Below, in pieces: positions 8,318-14,073 of a DNA stretch of 14,073 nt. Every line of letters begins with the position of its first letter. The first letter of the stretch is position 1. A program made the position numbers and the translations under genes. Origin of the DNA: an uncultured Oscillospiraceae bacterium (GTDB taxonomy: Bacteria; Bacillota; Clostridia; Oscillospirales; Oscillospiraceae); NCBI GenBank assembly GCA_934572355.1, contig CAKTKV010000019.1:1-14073 (forward strand), given 5' to 3'. The notes beneath the pieces are model-generated. The model did not search any database and was not told the origin of the DNA. It worked only from the letters and a program-made list of their open reading frames with translations.

Positions 8318-8367
8318 AGGCAGAAAATGTCCTCCGAATAAACAGGGCTTGGGTGCAGATAATAATA

Positions 8368-8390
8368 CCGTTTCCAACAAGGAACGGAGG
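8368..8390 (+). promoter_or_regulatory. Hairpin touching the ribosome binding site of the DUF1540 gene
   Basis: CCGTTTCC (8368-8375) and GGAACGG (8381-8387) pair as a 7-bp stem with a one-base bulge and a 5-nt loop. The right arm shares its last two G residues with the GGAGG Shine-Dalgarno sequence (8386-8390) that sits 8 nt before the ATG at 8399. The stem could modulate translation, or be chance. I see no convincing -35/-10 pair in this 81-nt divergent gap, only an AATAATA stretch around 8361-8367. Confidence 0.35.
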
Positions 8391-8398
8391 TTATAAAC

Positions 8399-8575
8399 AT
8401 GAGCGATAAGAAAACCAAGAATGTCATCCCCGGCGTCGGCTGCGACGTCACTGGCTGCAAGTACAACACCGTTGACTGCAGATGCAGCGCAGAAAAGATC
8501 AGCGTCCAGAACGAGAAGGCAAGCACCAAGGGCGAGACCTACTGCTCCACCTTCTGTCCGCGCGGCTGCTGCTGA
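8399..8575 (+). CDS. Small cysteine-rich DUF1540 protein
   Basis: This is a 58-residue protein whose pattern fits the DUF1540 family: GCDVTGCKYNTVDC, then a CSAEKISV segment, then YCSTFCPRGCC. It has eight cysteines (positions 15, 20, 27, 29, 49, 53, 57 and 58), which suggests metal binding. The function of DUF1540 is not established; the family is common in Clostridia, often as very small proteins. The start is supported by GGAGG 8 nt upstream. The ATG, RBS, conserved motif and TGA together make it a real gene despite its size. It is one of only two plus-strand genes here and is convergent with yraN. The stop codon forms the loop of the perfect palindrome GCTGC-TGA-GCAGC (8568-8580), the first of several hairpins that follow. 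Confidence 0.87.
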   Translation: MSDKKTKNVIPGVGCDVTGCKYNTVDCRCSAEKISVQNEKASTKGETYCSTFCPRGCC

Positions 8576-8632
8576 GCAGCGTCAGGCCAACGCTCCGCGA
8601 ACCGGAAAGCTCCGGCCCGCGGCATGGCCGCG
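8568..8632. other. Four tandem short hairpins between convergent DUF1540 and yraN genes
   Basis: Four perfect inverted repeats lie almost end to end: GCTGC/GCAGC (8568-8580), AGCGT/ACGCT (8578-8594), CCGGA/TCCGG (8602-8615) and CGCGGC/GCCGCG (8618-8632). The first two overlap by 3 nt. None is followed by a T tract on either strand, so they are not canonical intrinsic terminators. Their position in a 69-nt convergent gap suggests a role in ending or stabilising both transcripts. Confidence 0.45.
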
Positions 8633-8644
8633 TACATAATTCTC

Positions 8645-9007
8645 TTATTGAAAAGCGTCCTCAAGATGATTTATCTTCGGGAAGAGCGTTCTCTCCCCAT
8701 AAGGCGCATATATCTCGATCACGTCAAAGCGCGGCTGTAACTCCGTCCGGTGCGAGGTGAGCCAATATTCGGCAGTCAGGATCACGCGCCGCTGTTTTGC
8801 CGCGGTCACAAATTCGCGCGCCTCGGCAAAATCTGCGTCCCGGCGCAGCTTCACTTCAACAAATGCAATAATGCCGCCGCGCCGTGCGATGATGTCTATC
8901 TCCCCAGAGCGGCAGCGGAAGTTGCGCTCAAGGATAGTATACCCTTTGCCGCGCAGATATTTCGCTGCGCGCTCCTCACCCCACGCGCCAAGCTCCCGTC
9001 GTTCCAT
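8645..9007 (-). CDS. YraN family (UPF0102) nuclease-fold protein
   Basis: This is a 120-residue protein of the UPF0102/YraN family, a small member of the restriction-endonuclease-like fold whose cellular role is not established. The core signature RSGEIDII (residues 33-40) followed by FVEVK (49-53) gives the Asp38, Glu51 and Lys53 set expected of a PD-(D/E)xK-type active site. The N-terminal GAWGEERAAKYL helix and the GYTILERNF strand are also typical. The ATG overlaps the rnhB stop by one base (TGATG), and a GGAG site lies 9 nt upstream. It is the last gene of the lepB-rbgA-rnhB-yraN operon, a conserved Firmicutes order, so a link to nucleic acid maintenance is plausible. Confidence 0.92.
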   Translation of the reverse strand: MERRELGAWGEERAAKYLRGKGYTILERNFRCRSGEIDIIARRGGIIAFVEVKLRRDADFAEAREFVTAAKQRRVILTAEYWLTSHRTELQPRFDVIEIYAPYGERTLFPKINHLEDAFQ

Positions 9008-9606
9008 CAGTGCATTCTCCTCAGGAAGCTCGAGCGGTGCTCAGGCGAAGGGCCGTATTCTCTGAGCGCTTCATAATGCAGCTTTGTTCCGTAGCCCTTG
9101 TGCTGCTCGAAATGATACTGCGGGTACTTCTCCGCGAGGGTGAGCATATATCTGTCACGGCTGACCTTCGCGAGGATCGACGCGGCAGCAATGTCCGCGC
9201 AGCGCGAGTCGCCCTTTACGACGCAGCGGCTCGGCAGAGCTATGCCGGTGCTGCGGTTGCCGTCGATAAGCGCAAGCTCCGGTACGGGGTCGAGCTTTTC
9301 TATAGCGCGGTTCATTGCGAGAAAGGTCGCGTTCAGAATATTGAATTCTTCTATTTCTTCGACCGAGGCCGAGGCAATGCCATAGGTCAGTGCCCGCTCT
9401 GTGATAACGTCAAAGAGCGCTTCGCGCTTCTTCTCGGTCAGCTTCTTGGAATCGTTCAGTCCCTCAATGACAGCGTCCCGCGGGAGGATAACGGCGGCGG
9501 CATATACCGGCCCTGCCAGCGGCCCGCGTCCGGCCTCGTCAACGCCGCAGATAAGACTGAAGCCCTCGGCGTAGATTTCGTTTTCCAGTTCCCAAAGCTC
9601 AGTCAT
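9007..9606 (-). CDS. rnhB: Ribonuclease HII
   Basis: This is a 199-residue type 2 RNase H, which nicks RNA-DNA hybrids and starts removal of ribonucleotides misincorporated in DNA. The active-site acids are Asp23 and Glu24 in [14 protein letters not shown], Asp115 in LIDGNR, and Asp138 in ADIAAASI. The [11 protein letters not shown] and HKGYGT motifs are also family signatures. The length is standard. The ATG lies inside the 3' end of rbgA (8-nt overlap) and has GGAGG 6 nt upstream, so translation is coupled. The gene order rbgA-rnhB is as in B. subtilis. Confidence 0.97.
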   Translation of the reverse strand: MTELWELENEIYAEGFSLICGVDEAGRGPLAGPVYAAAVILPRDAVIEGLNDSKKLTEKKREALFDVITERALTYGIASASVEEIEEFNILNATFLAMNRAIEKLDPVPELALIDGNRSTGIALPSRCVVKGDSRCADIAAASILAKVSRDRYMLTLAEKYPQYHFEQHKGYGTKLHYEALREYGPSPEHRSSFLRRMH

Positions 9607-10474
9607 TCGGAGCCTCCAAGGTCAGGCGGCCGAGCTTGCCCTCATGGTATTCCTTGAGCAGAGTGTTCGCCATCCTCTCAATGTCATACTCGCCGCGTGA
9701 AACAAGAAAGCCCCGCTTCTTCGCCGCCTGCTCCAGCAGCTCATAGCCGTTGAGCTCAGGGTCGGGCTCTATCTTATAGCGCTCACGCAGAGCATCCGGA
9801 TACATATCGCGCAGGCGGAGCATGAAGTTTGCGCCAAGCGTCTCCTTATCGAGAACATCCGCCTTGATGGCGTTCGTGATGGCCAGCATCTCGCCGACCT
9901 CCTGACTGTCAAACTTCGGCCAAAGTATGCCCGGAGTATCGAGCAGGTCAAGCCCGGTATCGATGCTTATCCACTGGCGGCCGCGTGTAACGCCCGGCTT
10001 GTCGCCGGCTATTGCCGCTTTGCGCTTTGCGACCTTATTGATAAACGTCGACTTGCCGACGTTCGGTATGCCAAGGATCATTACTCTCAGCGGGCGGCCG
10101 ACCTGCCCCTTTGCCTCGTACTCCTTCAGCTTATCGCTGAGGAGCTCCCGTATCGCCGGGACGAAGCCGTTCACTCCCCTGCCGCTCTTCGCGTCGGTCT
10201 CAAGAATGGCGAGCCCCTGCTTCTGGAAGCTCTGCTTCCAGCGCGCGGTCAGCTCCGGATCCGCAAGGTCGCTGCGGTTGAGGATGACAAGGCGCGGTTT
10301 GCCCGCGGCGAGCCGGTCTATATCCGGGTTCCGGCTGGAGAACGGGATGCGCGCGTCAAGTATTTCGCACACAGCGTCAACAAGCTTGACATTGTCCTCG
10401 ATCATCCGCTGCGCCTTCGTCATGTGGCCGGGGAACCACTGGATATTCATTTTTTCGTAGCCGTTTTCCATCAT
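9599..10474 (-). CDS. rbgA: Ribosome biogenesis GTPase YlqF/RbgA
   Basis: This is a 291-residue circularly permuted GTPase required for late 50S subunit assembly. The permuted motif order is visible: G4 as NRSD at 66-69 (NKxD in most), a G5-like TDAKSG at 93-98, then G1 GIPNVGKS at 135-142 and G3 DTPG at 179-182. The N-terminal [12 protein letters not shown] signature is diagnostic of the family. The C-terminal domain (about 195-290) is the RNA-contacting helical part. The start at 10474 overlaps the lepB stop by four bases (ATGA). An internal ATG at 10450, just before NIQWFPG, is an alternative but has no RBS. Confidence 0.96.
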   Translation of the reverse strand: MMENGYEKMNIQWFPGHMTKAQRMIEDNVKLVDAVCEILDARIPFSSRNPDIDRLAAGKPRLVILNRSDLADPELTARWKQSFQKQGLAILETDAKSGRGVNGFVPAIRELLSDKLKEYEAKGQVGRPLRVMILGIPNVGKSTFINKVAKRKAAIAGDKPGVTRGRQWISIDTGLDLLDTPGILWPKFDSQEVGEMLAITNAIKADVLDKETLGANFMLRLRDMYPDALRERYKIEPDPELNGYELLEQAAKKRGFLVSRGEYDIERMANTLLKEYHEGKLGRLTLEAPND

Positions 10475-11046
10475 TCTATAGCTCTGAACTCGGAGAGCGG
10501 ATATATGACCATATACGCTTTGCCGAGGATCAACCGTGTGTCTACCATGCCTATTTCGGTTTTTCTGCTGTCGGTGGACATGTTGCGGTTATCGCCCATC
10601 ACGAACACGCAGCCCTCCGGAACGGTCTTGGGGCCGATGAAGTCTTCCTTAGTCTTGGTAAGCTCCGCGATATAGTCCTCCTGGATAGGCTGACCGTCAA
10701 TGTAGACGATGCCCCTGTCGAAATCTATATTGATCTCCTGCCCCTCTACAGCGATCACACGCTTCACCAGAGCCTTATTGGGGTTATATTCGTCCTTTTT
10801 GAACACGACCACGTCCCCGACTTTCGGCTTATAGAGCAGCCCGGAGACGAGCATTTTGTCGCTGTTATTGAGCGTCGGGTTCATCGATGTGCCGACGACG
10901 TCGATAATACGAACAAAGAACGCGAAAAAGACAACGCATATTATAAGCGCCACTATGAGGCACTGCACCCAGTCATACATATCCTTGCCGGAGGCTTCGA
11001 TATCGGGCACCTCGGCGGCCTGTGCTTTTCTTTTCTTTCTGCTCAT
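10471..11046 (-). CDS. lepB: Signal peptidase I
   Basis: This is a 191-residue type I signal peptidase, which removes signal peptides from secreted proteins at the outer face of the membrane. It has a basic cytoplasmic N-terminus (MSRKKRK), a single transmembrane segment around residues 28-46, and catalytic Ser54 in GTSMNPTL. The general base is Lys95 in ALVKRVIA. The GDNRNMSTDSR box lies at 151-161. This Gram-positive form with one N-terminal membrane anchor is the SipS type. I chose the ATG at 11046 because GGAG lies 6 nt upstream; ATG codons at 11064 and 11058 lie at or before that RBS. It is first in the operon and has a good promoter. Confidence 0.95.
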   Translation of the reverse strand: MSRKKRKAQAAEVPDIEASGKDMYDWVQCLIVALIICVVFFAFFVRIIDVVGTSMNPTLNNSDKMLVSGLLYKPKVGDVVVFKKDEYNPNKALVKRVIAVEGQEINIDFDRGIVYIDGQPIQEDYIAELTKTKEDFIGPKTVPEGCVFVMGDNRNMSTDSRKTEIGMVDTRLILGKAYMVIYPLSEFRAIE

Positions 11047-11077
11047 GACGATCTCCATTTCCATAAAGATTCATTAT

Positions 11078-11106
11078 ATTATACACCAGAAAGCACAAAC
11101 GGGCAA
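11078..11106 (-). promoter_or_regulatory. SigA-type promoter of the lepB-rbgA-rnhB-yraN operon
   Basis: On the minus strand TTGCCC (11101-11106) and a perfect TATAAT (11078-11083) are 17 nt apart, about 32 nt upstream of the lepB ATG. A TTGACA within the adjacent 27-nt hairpin is too far from this -10 (36 nt) to be its partner. Confidence 0.72.
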
Positions 11107-11119
11107 CTATTTTTCATGC

Positions 11120-11293
11120 TGTCAAAGAACCTTTGGTTCTTTGACAAAAAAGATTACGCTCCGCTCGCGCCTCGCGAGCTCAACACTCACTTCGCGAGAA
11201 GTATTTTTGCCGAGGTACACGCCCCCGGCAAAAATGGATTTGATTTATTTTTTGCCTGCGGGCAAAAAACTCTGCGAGGCTTTTTGTCAGCCT
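11120..11293. repeat. Inverted-repeat-rich intergenic island
   Basis: The 280-nt gap between sigK and lepB holds no credible gene, but it has six perfect inverted repeats. They are TGTCAAAGAACC-3-GGTTCTTTGACA (11120-11146), GCTCGCG/CGCGAGC (11163-11179), ACTTC/GAAGT (11189-11202), TTTTTGCCG/CGGCAAAAA (11204-11234), TTTTTTGCC/GGCAAAAAA (11248-11269) and AGGCT/AGCCT (11277-11293). In the two T-rich stems the T run is in the 5' arm and the A run in the 3' arm on both strands, so they are not intrinsic terminators. The density suggests a mobile or dispersed extragenic repeat; whether it recurs elsewhere cannot be seen from this window. Confidence 0.6.
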
Positions 11294-11326
11294 GAGTTGT
11301 TATCTTCTGCCGCACACATCTCTGTG

Positions 11327-12019
11327 CTATTTCCCGCTCTCGTCCTCTAATGCCTCGCGTAGCTTTTCAAGCGCTCTCTTTTCAAGGCGCGACACATACG
11401 AGCGGGATATCCCGCATAGCTGCGCCGTCTCGCGCTGGGTCTTGGGTGTCCCTCCGCCTATGCCGTAGCGCAGACGAACGATCTCCGCCTCGCGCTCATC
11501 GAGCACCTTATCTATATATTCCCTGAGGCTCCGGCACAGCTCCATGCTTCCGACGCGCTCGGCCATATCGTCGTCCTGCGCTACGACGTCCATGAGATAC
11601 AGACCGTTGCCCTCGCCATCAACATCCAGTGCTTCCGACAGACTGACATCCGCCGCGGTTTTCTTCTGGCTGCGAAAATGCATCAGGATCTCATTTTCAA
11701 TGCACCTGCTGGCATAGGTTGCAAGGCGGACGCCCTTATCCGGTTTATAAGTATTGATACCTTTTATCAGTCCGATTGTGCCGATCGAGATAAGATCGTC
11801 AATGTCCTCATTCTGATAGTACTTTTTGATTATGTGCGCAACAAGGCGCAAATTGTGTTCAACAAGCGTGTTCCTCGCATCTATGTCCCCGGCCTGCCAG
11901 CGTTCAAGATATTCGCGCTCCTTTTCCTTGCTCAGCGGCTTTGGGAAGGAGTCCGCCGGTGACAGGCGCAGCATCAGCAAAAGCGTTTTCATCAGAAGCA
12001 CAAACGCGCATTCAAGCAT
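11327..12019 (-). CDS. sigK: RNA polymerase sporulation sigma factor SigK (pro-SigK-like)
   Basis: This is a 230-residue sigma-70 family factor that most resembles SigK, the late mother-cell factor of endospore formation. Region 2 spans about 55-116 (HNLRLVAHIIKK, DLISIGTIGLIKGI, LATYASRCIENEILMHF). It is followed by KKTAADVSL, and region 4 is the C-terminal helix-turn-helix (about 170-225) with GISRSYVSRLEKRAL. These read closer to SigK than to SigE. Residues 1-19 are strongly hydrophobic (AFVLLMKTLLLMLRL) before SPADSFPKPLS. They align with the B. subtilis pro-sequence that keeps SigK inactive until cleaved by the membrane protease SpoIVFB. The gene is intact, with no skin-like insertion. 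AGGGGTGA precedes the ATG. I found no convincing SigE promoter upstream, only a TATAGAAT resembling part of its -10. A GCACA/TGTGC hairpin directly follows the stop. Confidence 0.9.
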   Translation of the reverse strand: MLECAFVLLMKTLLLMLRLSPADSFPKPLSKEKEREYLERWQAGDIDARNTLVEHNLRLVAHIIKKYYQNEDIDDLISIGTIGLIKGINTYKPDKGVRLATYASRCIENEILMHFRSQKKTAADVSLSEALDVDGEGNGLYLMDVVAQDDDMAERVGSMELCRSLREYIDKVLDEREAEIVRLRYGIGGGTPKTQRETAQLCGISRSYVSRLEKRALEKLREALEDESGK

Positions 12020-12100
12020 TTCATCACCCCTGATAAGCTTATTCCGACACTGAATGTCCTAATTCTATACAGCCTGACCTGAATACGTCTACTTTCTGTC

Positions 12101-12128
12101 TTGCACTATTTCTCTTTTCTGCTATAAT
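12101..12128 (+). promoter_or_regulatory. SigA-type promoter for the small basic protein
   Basis: TTGCAC (12101-12106) and a perfect TATAAT (12123-12128) are 16 nt apart on the plus strand. A GGAGG (12146-12150) follows, 6 nt before the ATG at 12157. This is the clearest promoter plus RBS in the window. The gap it sits in (12020-12156) is divergent with sigK. Confidence 0.75.
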
Positions 12129-12156
12129 ACTGGCACATTGAAATCGGAGGTACAGT

Positions 12157-12423
12157 ATGAACAATTTCATTCCCTATGAAAAGCTCTCCAAAAAGAAAAA
12201 GCGGGAGCTTGACAATTCCCGACGCGGCACTTGGGGCAAGCTGAATCCGGTCACTCGCAGACCTGTCCCCGCAAAAGCGTACAACAGAAGCAAAGCACGA
12301 AAGTGGAACTATGATGATTCCTCTTCCGTGCTTTGTTTTTTATATTCCGCTTTAGGCTTTATCGTCAGCAGCCGTCAATCACCTCATTGCCGCTTCGACC
12401 TCGCCGCGCTCCGGTACGCTTGA
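12157..12423 (+). CDS. Small, highly basic protein whose reading frame runs through a terminator
   Basis: I do not recognise a characterised function. The frame encodes 88 residues. The first 50 or so have a compositional logic of their own: FIPYEKLSKKKKRELD, then RRGTWGKLNPVTRRP, then KAYNRSKARKW. They contain 16 Lys/Arg against 3 Asp/Glu. I believe similar short proteins occur in other Clostridia, but could not search. The remaining C-terminal part is hydrophobic and looks arbitrary. A strong intrinsic terminator (12292-12341) lies within codons 46-62, upstream of the stop at 12421-12423, and the last 45 nt overlap the convergent kinase gene. The main mRNA would therefore lack a stop codon, as in the rescue factors ArfA and BrfA. 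The KAYNRSKARK stretch loosely recalls the basic tail of ArfA. A one-base shift would give a TGA near codon 52, so a frameshift or sequence error is the main alternative. The gene is well supported; its role is speculative. Confidence 0.8.
   Translation: MNNFIPYEKLSKKKKRELDNSRRGTWGKLNPVTRRPVPAKAYNRSKARKWNYDDSSSVLCFLYSALGFIVSSRQSPHCRFDLAALRYA
12292..12341 (+). terminator. Strong intrinsic terminator located inside the small gene's frame
   Basis: AAAGCACG (12292-12299) pairs with CGTGCTTT (12327-12334). The stem continues inward through nine more positions with only an A-C and a T-T mismatch, giving 15 paired bases around a 9-nt loop. It is followed by G and six T (12336-12341). On the minus strand the trailing bases are GCTTCTG, so it is oriented for the plus-strand gene. 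Its A-rich upstream side could still help end the convergent kinase transcript. Confidence 0.85.
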
Positions 12424-13332
12424 AATACCGCCCGCTCTGGTGGTCGAAAGCCCCGCCGACGCACACGCGAAGGAAACGATTTTTTCAAGCTCCTCCGCAG
12501 TCAGCTTCTCCGGTACACCGCCTGCCTTCAGCAGCCCATACATCGCGGAGCCGCCGAAGATATCGCCCGCTCCGGTCGTGTCCTTCACGGATATGCCGCT
12601 GAGTGCCTTGACAAAACCGGAGGTCGTCTTCGTCCTGTAAAAGCAGCCGTCTGCCCCGCAGGTGACGTAGACGAGCCTGACTCCGAAGCTGTCTATGATA
12701 TGCTTTGCCGCCGCTTCCGGGGCAAGACCGAACAGAAACTCCGTCTCTTCATCGCTAATCTTGACCACATCCGCATGCCGAAGCCCCCACAGCATCTGCC
12801 GCTTCGCCTCGTCCAAATCGTCCCACAGGGGCTTTCTGAGGTTAGGGTCAAAGCTGATGAGCTTTCCATGCTCGGCGGCGTACTCAACGGCTTTATACGT
12901 CGCGTCCCGTGCCGGTTCATTCGTCATGGACAGGGTACCGAAGTGCAGCACCTTTGAGGCGTCTATCACACCGAGATCGATCTCACCAAAGCGGAGCTGC
13001 GTATCGGCTCCGGGCTTGCGCGCAAACGAAAATTCACGGTCGCCGCTGTTGTCCAGCGTCACGAACGCAAGCGTCGTGAACACATCGTCTGACACGAGCA
13101 TGCCGCGCGTGTCTATCCCCGCGCCCTTAAGGGTCTTGATAAGCAGTCTGCCGAAGGCATCATTGCCGACCTTGCCGATCATGGCGGTCTTTGCGCCGAA
13201 CTTCGTCAGCGCAGCAAGATAATTTGCCGGTGCACCGCCTGGGTGCGCCGCCATAGTCGGGTAGCCGTCCGCGTCCGTCGACAGACAGGTAAAATCAATA
13301 AGCAGTTCGCCGAGCGCCGCAACATCATACAT
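12379..13332 (-). CDS. PfkB family carbohydrate kinase, fructokinase-like
   Basis: This is a 317-residue ribokinase/PfkB fold kinase, which phosphorylates a free sugar with ATP. The first PfkB signature is PGGAPANYLAALTKFG (31-46). The second is DTTGAGDIFGG (251-261), with catalytic base Asp257. FDPNLRKPLW (161-170) and the C-terminal GGISSVPERGEVEAAM resemble fructokinases of the ScrK/Cscf-like group, so fructose is the best guess for the substrate; ribose, 2-keto-gluconate or tagatose cannot be excluded. GGGGAAG precedes the ATG. The start is 3 nt after the stop of the upstream epimerase gene, so the two form one operon. The gene converges with the small basic gene and overlaps its last 45 nt. 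Confidence 0.92.
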   Translation of the reverse strand: MYDVAALGELLIDFTCLSTDADGYPTMAAHPGGAPANYLAALTKFGAKTAMIGKVGNDAFGRLLIKTLKGAGIDTRGMLVSDDVFTTLAFVTLDNSGDREFSFARKPGADTQLRFGEIDLGVIDASKVLHFGTLSMTNEPARDATYKAVEYAAEHGKLISFDPNLRKPLWDDLDEAKRQMLWGLRHADVVKISDEETEFLFGLAPEAAAKHIIDSFGVRLVYVTCGADGCFYRTKTTSGFVKALSGISVKDTTGAGDIFGGSAMYGLLKAGGVPEKLTAEELEKIVSFACASAGLSTTRAGGISSVPERGEVEAAMR

Positions 13333-13335
13333 AGC

Positions 13336-14073
13336 TCATTCTTCCCCTATCGTAATATACCATTTGTTCTCATAGCTGCCGTGCCCTGGGAGATGTATAA
13401 GGTCGCCCTTGCAGGCAAAGTCCTCGATCACTCCGTCACGCGCGGGAAGCGACACCCACGGTTCAACGCAGACATAGGGCGCAGCCTTGCGCTCTGCGTG
13501 CCAGAAGCCGACGTAGGGCATCTGCGGATAGCTGACGGTCACATTGCGCTTGGTCTTATCTGAGGCGATGGTAACGCTCTTCGCCATGTTTTTGAGGACT
13601 ATGGCGTCATGGTCAAACAGGTCATGGCGAAGCCTGATGATCTGCCCGTCCTCAAGCTCATAGCGCTTGTCGACTCCATTCACCAGAAGTTCCGACGAAA
13701 AGCCGACTCTGTCAGGCTCGCATGGCTGAGAGAAGCGCAGATAGTAATCTTCAAAGACAGTCCCCTCCTTGAGCGGGACATTGAAGCCGGGGTGCCCGCC
13801 GAGGCCGAAATGCAGCATTTCATCCGCCGGGTTATCTACAGTATATGTCACCTCTACAGTGTTTCCCTTGAGAGCGTATCTCACCTTGAACAGGAACTCG
13901 AATGGGAACTGCGCACGTGTAACTTCATTATCGCGCAGGGCAAAGGTAACGCTGCTCTCCGTCTGCTCAGCGACTTCAAATTCGCTGGCCGAGGCAAAGC
14001 CGTGTATCTTCATCTGATACGTGCCGCCGTTCACGGTATAGGTCTTGTCCTTGAGCCTTGCCACAAACGGGAA
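13336..14073 (-). CDS. Aldose 1-epimerase family protein (LacX type), 5' truncated by window edge
   Basis: The visible 245 codons encode most of a galactose mutarotase-like protein, which interconverts the alpha and beta anomers of aldoses. The frame is open to the right edge. The first visible residues, FPFVARLKDKTYTVNG, match the internal FPxxGRLK motif of the family, so the true start lies outside the window and the GTG at 14064 is not the start. Catalytic-type residues are seen in KIHGFA (His), GGHPGFN (His) and YVCVEPW (Glu). The last residues are YITIGEE. It is co-transcribed with the sugar kinase, 3 nt downstream, consistent with use of a free hexose. Confidence 0.92.
   Translation of the reverse strand, partial: FPFVARLKDKTYTVNGGTYQMKIHGFASASEFEVAEQTESSVTFALRDNEVTRAQFPFEFLFKVRYALKGNTVEVTYTVDNPADEMLHFGLGGHPGFNVPLKEGTVFEDYYLRFSQPCEPDRVGFSSELLVNGVDKRYELEDGQIIRLRHDLFDHDAIVLKNMAKSVTIASDKTKRNVTVSYPQMPYVGFWHAERKAAPYVCVEPWVSLPARDGVIEDFACKGDLIHLPGHGSYENKWYITIGEE

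Noticed and set aside
11248-11269. Hairpin TTTTTTGCC/GGCAAAAAA as an intrinsic terminator for sigK
   Set aside because: On either strand the T run is in the 5' arm and the 3' side is A-rich, so there is no U tract after the stem.
11120-11293. CRISPR array in the repeat-rich gap
   Set aside because: The repeats are palindromes of different sequence and spacing, not direct repeats with regular spacers, and no cas gene is near.
10856-11350. Plus-strand frame of 164 codons over the lepB 5' end and the inverted-repeat island
   Set aside because: It is antisense to lepB for 191 nt, then runs through palindromes and into the sigK 3' end. I see no RBS or recognisable motif.
11327-12019. The sigma factor as SigE instead of SigK
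   Set aside because: HNLRLVAHIIKK, GLIKGI, the KKT-DVSL segment and SRSYVSRLEKRAL fit SigK better, and there is no neighbouring spoIIGA.
14064-14073. GTG at 14064 as the start of the aldose epimerase
   Set aside because: The preceding codons FPF continue the family motif FPFxxRLK, so the gene extends past the window edge.

Overview
The window carries about 15 genes packed at bacterial density, almost all on the minus strand, with moderate-to-high GC and GGAGG-type ribosome binding sites. The gene set (trigger factor/ClpPX/Lon cluster, lepB-rbgA-rnhB-yraN cluster, a SigK-type sporulation sigma factor, a DUF1540 protein and a small basic protein) points to an endospore-forming member of the Firmicutes, class Clostridia, probably an Oscillospirales/Ruminococcaceae-like gut bacterium. 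That placement is inference from gene content and style; no rRNA is present.

Reading down the minus strand from the right edge: (1) 14073-12379, a sugar module made of a 5'-truncated LacX-type aldose 1-epimerase and a PfkB fructokinase-like enzyme, 3 nt apart. (2) 12157-12423, on the plus strand and convergent with the kinase, a very basic small protein with a clear promoter and RBS. A strong intrinsic terminator lies inside its reading frame, upstream of its stop codon. (3) 12019-11327, an intact sigK-like gene with a hydrophobic N-terminal pro-sequence. (4) 11326-11047, a non-coding island rich in short perfect inverted repeats, ending at the lepB promoter. (5) 11046-8645, the overlapping operon lepB-rbgA-rnhB-yraN (protein export, 50S assembly, RNA primer/ribonucleotide removal). 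(6) 8575-8399, on the plus strand, a 58-residue cysteine-rich DUF1540 protein. (7) 8317-7628, a calcineurin-like metallophosphoesterase. (8) 7536-1, a proteostasis cluster: tig-clpP-clpX-lon-engB, then a terminator, then a site-2 protease homologue and the start of scpA.

The large cluster handles proteins from birth to destruction: trigger factor at the ribosome exit, ClpXP and Lon for degradation, and EngB for ribosome assembly. The most unusual observation is the small gene at 12157. Its terminator would cut the mRNA before any in-frame stop, so it would make a non-stop message. That is the architecture known from the tmRNA-controlled ribosome-rescue factors ArfA and BrfA. I propose it as a candidate back-up rescue factor; sequence alone does not prove this.
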